Origin: Avena insularis
Lineage: Eukaryota > Streptophyta > Magnoliopsida > Poales > Poaceae
Reading direction: 5' to 3'
NCBI GenBank assembly: GCA_023614405.1
Contig: CM042692.1
Coordinates: forward strand, 119,963,503 to 120,027,502
DNA length: 64,000 nt
In this document: positions 59,670 to 64,000 of the stretch, one piece after another
How positions within the stretch are numbered: position 1 is the first letter of the stretch
Layout of the letters: each line of letters begins with the position of its first letter
Made by a program: the position numbers and the translations under genes
Notes under the pieces: model-generated
The model's input: the letters and a program-made list of their open reading frames with translations, nothing else
Told to the model about the DNA's origin: nothing
The model's database searches: none

Positions 59670-59888
59670 TACTTTCTCTATCCTAAAATATAAGACGTCT
59701 AAAGATTAGTCAAAGTTAAATCTTATTAACTTTGACCAAATATTTTAAAAAAATATTCATCAAACATTATTTTGTGAATCCACTGATATATATTGTAAAT
59801 GTTCACTTTTTATGTATAAACTTGGTCAATTAGAAAGCGTTGACTTCTAACTGAACCTCTTATATTTTTTGGGATGGAGGGAGCGCTA
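59670..59888. mobile_element. Stowaway-type MITE
   Basis: About 219 bp. The left end TACTTTCTCTATCCTAAAAT and the right end (complement) CTCCCTCCATCCCAAAAAAT are inverted copies of the grass Stowaway terminus. Inner GTCAAAGTTA / TTGACCAA blocks are also typical. TA flanks both sides. Confidence 0.85.
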
Positions 59889-60242
59889 CGGAGTAATCGA
59901 TTCAGATCCTTCTCGCACAAATAAAACTATTACTTACCTCTCCGGTGTCTCCTCGCGCCCCCTTGAATGAATAAGGTGTAACTGCACCTCCATTCGTTGG
60001 CTGTTTTTAGGCCAAAATCTGGCGCTATTTAGCGTCGGACGGATGTAATTTTGGTCTGAGAATGCGTTTTACTCGTGTTTTCAGACCGAGTTCTCGCGTT
60101 TGGCCAAATTTTAAGCAAATACGGCGAAATTAAGCAAACATAGGTGATTTCATTAAATTATAGGCAAAAAATTTACATATTATGTCAAATTCATACATAT
60201 ACCCGAATTTTGACTTACTAGGCTAAGAAAAAACGTAAAAAA

Positions 60243-60764
60243 CTAAAGTGGCCGAAGCTGCCGCCGATGCCAATGCTGATGCCGGTGTCGGACATCGTTC
60301 ACATGCCGAAGTTGCGGTAGAATGACGCCTAGCCGACGTCCTGGGTCCCTTCGTCGTCGTCGCCGTCGTCGCTCGGCGGCTGCGGTGGCCGGGAGCTGCG
60401 CTGGACGGCGTCGCCGCAGTGCCACGGCTGCGAAGGTCCGACCTCCTCTTCGTCGTCGTCGATCGAGGATAATGAGCGGCGCGCCCATGTAGGCAGACTG
60501 GCGGTGGACGGCCGTTGAGGCTTGACGCTCGGCGTGCCCATGCAGCCGACATACGTGCTCGGCCTCCTCCTGCTCCCAGCCCGCCCTAGACCAGGCGCAG
60601 GTGTCACGGGCCCTCATCGGTGGCATGTCTTGGAGCGATGCCTCCATCACCATCTTGAGGAGGAAGGTGTCCTCGTTGTCGACTGGAACCGCCCAGTCAG
60701 TCGGCTCCTTTTTTGACGTGCAAGGCTTCGGCCTAGCAAGCCGAAGATGGACGCTCGGTGGCAA
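60243..60764 (-). other. Degenerate reading frames of unknown origin
   Basis: On the minus strand a frame starts with TDWAVPVDNEDTFLLKMVME, then loses sense; a second frame (60607-60329) goes on with an acidic linker SSIDDDEEEVGPSQPW and SDDGDDDEGTQ. The switch suggests a frameshift in a formerly continuous protein, perhaps from a DNA transposon. The GC-rich repeats make Arg-rich shadows. I do not recognise a domain. Confidence 0.3.
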
Positions 60765-61399
60765 AGGTGCGCGGCGCTCGTTTATGACGATGCCACGCGA
60801 GCGTGTTAGCTTTATGGAGTTAGCCCTAGGTAGGTTAGCGGTTAACGACTCTTCTTGCTAGTTTTCAGTCGGAGTGGATGCATTCAGCTTCAGAGAAGTG
60901 GTCTTCACTTGAAATATTGGCGTTGCTTCTGCTCGTTGGCTCAGTAGACTCGATGTCTTTAGGATTCTGACCTTCTGGTGAGGAACTTCCCGTTGGTTTG
61001 GGTAGGGTCGACTAGAGTAGTTAGTCTCCTGAGATGGTCGGAAGCTCTAATATACCGAAGGTTAGTGTAATTAGGTCTTCACATCTAGTCTTGGTAAGAA
61101 AGTCTTGTGTTTTCTTGCGGATAGTGAGTATCCTTCGGTGATCGACTTCCGGCTTCAACGGTATTCTTGCTATAATAGACCGATGAAGAATGGAGTGTTG
61201 CGCTATCGACGAGTCTTGAGTGGTGAGTTTGACGGGTATGCCATCCCGCTGTGGAGGAGCCTTCGAGTGGTTCTAACTTGATGATGTTGAAGTCCTGGTT
61301 CTTGTGATACTCTTCCTCTCATAACTCCCGAGGTTAGTATGGATTCTCGTTGGCGACAACTAACGGGGGGTTTCTGAGTTACTAGGTGGGGCATCGATC

Positions 61400-62017
61400 C
61401 TTGAGTCACCTTTGACTAAGGTGAAAACATGCCAAAACACACATACAAGATGAACATAGCAACAGGTTCACAATGTTGTCCGCAAACAGCACGCATTAAG
61501 CAACCCAATATGTACTTAGGCAAGAAAACACGGCCTACTAAAGAGACCAAGGAGTTAACTACTCGCGATATAGGGGAACCATATCTTAAGACTATTAATC
61601 CTACATGTCATGTTGTTGAGGTCTGGGCCACTATCTTGCAGATGAAGCCTTCGTAGTATCATTGGACGCTTCTTGATAGTGTAGCCCTTGATGTCTTCTG
61701 ATAATGGGGATTCCGCTGGTAGGGCGATCTTGTAGTCTCCTTGTGTTTGCTGGTAGTTTCTTCTCTTCCTCCTGTTATCATCGTCTTCCTTGGGTTCTAG
61801 GTCCTAGTTGTTTGGAGTCCATAGGTTTGAGATTTGGACGAGTGATAGAGGAAACCATTTTCAAATTCATTTAATTTAAAAGAGGAAAGAAGTAGAACTT
61901 TTCGAAAACTTTTGATAAAATAGTCTTTCGAAAGCTAGTGTTTTCAAAATAGTTTTCCGTCTAACAACCATGCTAACTAAGGTTCCCCTACAGTCAGGAT
62001 GGATCTGATACCAAGTC
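61400..62017 (-). mobile_element. 5' internal region of a further gypsy element, decayed
   Basis: In minus sense the LTR end CCCCACA (62018) is followed by GACTTGGTATCAGATCC, a Met-type primer site with a C where G is expected, then by a leader without a long ORF. Further inside (to about 60900) the sequence keeps the look of a gag region, with stops in every frame. The left border was not found. Confidence 0.5.
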
Positions 62018-64000
62018 TGTGGGGCTCCTGGATTAATCCTCCGAGAATCCCTGTTATGCATACACCACGATCCCATAATCAGTTAGTCGTGGCACATAAC
62101 CGACAAGTATCAAAGTAAAAATCCATTAATTAAGCGGATACAGGTCATACCTTATTTTCCATCATGGCTACATCATCCAACATCAGCTGAATTTCGCTAA
62201 GCATAGTTCCCGAGCCATGCCTTAACCTACGGGCAGCTGACTGGGAGAACGTCCTAGCTCACAGAGATGTTAACGTCACCTTCTTCTCCATGTACTTCTC
62301 GAAATCTAACCAACTTAATAGTCAGAGACAATGCCAGTGAGTACATTGAATATACTCGCAAACCACCTTAGGAGATAACAATAATAAAATAGGATATGCA
62401 ATATGGCTGTAGTAGTAGGTGGTCTCCATGAGAGGTTCTTTTCTAAAATAGTTTCTACATCCCTTTGTTTGAAAACTTTCGTAAAACATTTAGGAAGCCT
62501 TTTGAAAAGTTTTTGGAAAACGCTAGGATTGGGTCACCCATTTGTTCCTTCCTCCCGATCATCCCATGACCAAACTCCTTTCCTTCCTTTCCGACCATAC
62601 CATGATCAAAACCAGCACCGCTCTACAGTAGTTTGTCCAACCCGTCCACAACCACGGACATGGCTATTCGAATAGATTTACACTCTGTAGAGATTATACA
62701 CTTTACCTACACCATCCGAGTACCCTGCCCTGATCCCCTACGGATCGTGGGTCGAGTAACCGGTCAAGACCTTTGGAATGCCCACTCCAGTACAAGCGCC
62801 TATCCTATGAGTCGTTCCCCTCAACACCGAGACGTCGGGTACTATGGACCAACCGGAGCGCCTTTTTTCACTGCACAAAGTGTGCGCTTTCAATGAGAGG
62901 CTCATAGTAACGCATGGCGGCCCACAGACCGTTCGTTTCTTCTCCGAATCGATGCTTCACATGGACCCTTATAGGAGAAGACCCACCCTCCAGAGATCGA
63001 AATCTCCTGTAGTAGTTCCGAGGCAACCCATACTAGAGTAAGCAAACTTCGAGTCCGGCCCCTTCCCATATAGGAGTAATGTGGTTGCACGGGTTAAGTT
63101 GTTATAGCTAAAGCTGCAAAGAACCAGGTGCGTTTTCTTAACCATTTTTCCTCCTGCTGCCTTGAGCGTCATTTGCAAAACAAAACCCTTTTTATTTTCT
63201 CAAACTTCTCTTGGTAGGTCAAACCTCACCAAGGTTTTACCATAAAACATGCTTATAAACTTTTTAGGGGTCTTCCCATCCTATAACTTGCTTCGGCTAA
63301 ATCGAGGTCTCCAAAGGGGTATGGTGTATTACACCATCTACCATACTAGGGACAAGTAGGTGTTATCGAGTGGGTTGTACTTAGTAGTACCATTGTGTAA
63401 TGGTTTGGAGGAACCAAGCCACTACCAGATATAACTCATCATATATTAAAACAATGCAGTTTCATAAACAGTAGGTAAAACATGCATAAGTAAAACAGTA
63501 GGACAAGGCTTATGAGCAAGAAGGTGGCTTGCCTGTGATCAACAATCTGGAAAGATATGTCCATGGACTTCTTCTTAGAAAATCATAATAATAATGACCA
63601 TCTTCTTCTAGTCTTCGAGATAATCGAAATCTATCATCTTCACGGAATAATACATGCAAGCAAGCAAGGGCCATAATCAATACAAGGCATACAACCATTA
63701 ATACAATGCAACAAACAACATACAACATAATACTAACTTCAATAGGTTTTGTTAGATTGAGTTTATCACAATCGGAAATAATAGAAAAGCATTTGTGGAG
63801 CCTTCTTTTGTGTTTTAAATGTCAAATACCACCTAATAAGGGGTTTTGAGTTAGGACATGGATTTTTATGATATCAATGTAAAATCATGATACCATCAGA
63901 TAGGTATTAAAATAACAAGGCCAGCAAAAGTGGTTTTATGATTTTATCAAATTTTTATGAATTAGTTATGATTATTTTAGTGGGATAAACCATAGTTTAG
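62018..64000 (-). mobile_element. LTR of a further gypsy element, running off the window
   Basis: In plus sense it starts TGTGGGGCTCCTGGATTAAT next to the primer site and has not ended at 64000. A block at 62660-62830 resembles the Tekay-like LTRs (GGCTATTCGAATAG, then CACTCTGTAGAG, then TCCTATGAG), although the rest of the LTR is unalike. Short ORFs here have no domain. Confidence 0.6.

Noticed and set aside
63510..63728. A hydrophobic 72-residue ORF near the right edge
   Set aside because: It lies in the AT-rich part of an LTR and has no support beyond being open.
1..64000. CRISPR arrays, bacterial operons, rRNA or tRNA genes
   Set aside because: None seen by eye. The repeats are transposon ends, microsatellites and minisatellites; tRNA-like matches are only retrotransposon primer sites. 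A tRNAscan run would be needed to exclude a tRNA gene.

Overview
The window reads as nuclear DNA of a grass, most likely of the Pooideae (the wheat, barley, oat and ryegrass group). The evidence is nested LTR retrotransposons with grass-type LTRs and primer sites, a CACTA transposon whose ends carry the grass motif of GTCCCGGTT and its inverse, Stowaway MITEs, Helitron-like ends, and one GC-rich intronless gene with plant C2H2 (QALGGH) fingers. I cannot fix the species. The LTRs resemble Triticeae families but are not close enough for me to name them.

Layout. 1-3.8 kb: remains of three non-intact protein-coding units (coiled coil, GRF-like zinc finger, N-terminus of a MULE-type protein), an (AG)n microsatellite and a ~125 bp minisatellite. 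3.8-29.9 kb: a nest. A gypsy element fragment in + orientation (3.8-6.9 kb) is cut by a long-LTR gypsy element in - orientation (Tekay-like chromovirus, LTRs about 3.9 kb, gag-pol dead). One LTR of that element was itself invaded by a complete solo LTR of the same family in the opposite orientation, with a GGGGC target duplication. Beyond its other LTR lies a second, truncated internal region of the same family. This joins at 26.36 kb to a - oriented fragment of the first gypsy family. 29.9-34.8 kb: a very long AT-rich LTR-like fragment of another gypsy family. 34.8-42.8 kb: a complete but non-autonomous Copia-type element (two LTRs, CTATG duplication, gag only). 43.3-48.8 kb: a complete-ended CACTA element (TCA duplication) carrying a broken TNP2 transposase with a C48 (Ulp1-like) protease tail. 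48.9-55.1 kb: Helitron-type ends, including one well-delimited 3.5 kb candidate, small gene fragments and a Stowaway MITE. 55.2-56.4 kb: the only gene that looks functional, a ZAT-type two-finger C2H2 repressor. 57.7-59.2 kb: a GC-rich insertion with a 15 bp target duplication (LINE-type integration). 59.2-64 kb: a short tandem duplication, another Stowaway, a degenerate frame, and the 5' part of a further gypsy element running off the window.

The genes do not form a pathway. One host transcription factor sits in a field of transposable elements in several nesting layers. I found no new defence or metabolic system. The most informative signals are structural: the solo-LTR-in-LTR nest, a shared LTR between two internal regions, a patch of apparent gene conversion between LTRs, a microhomology junction, and a sequence block shared by LTRs of two different gypsy families.
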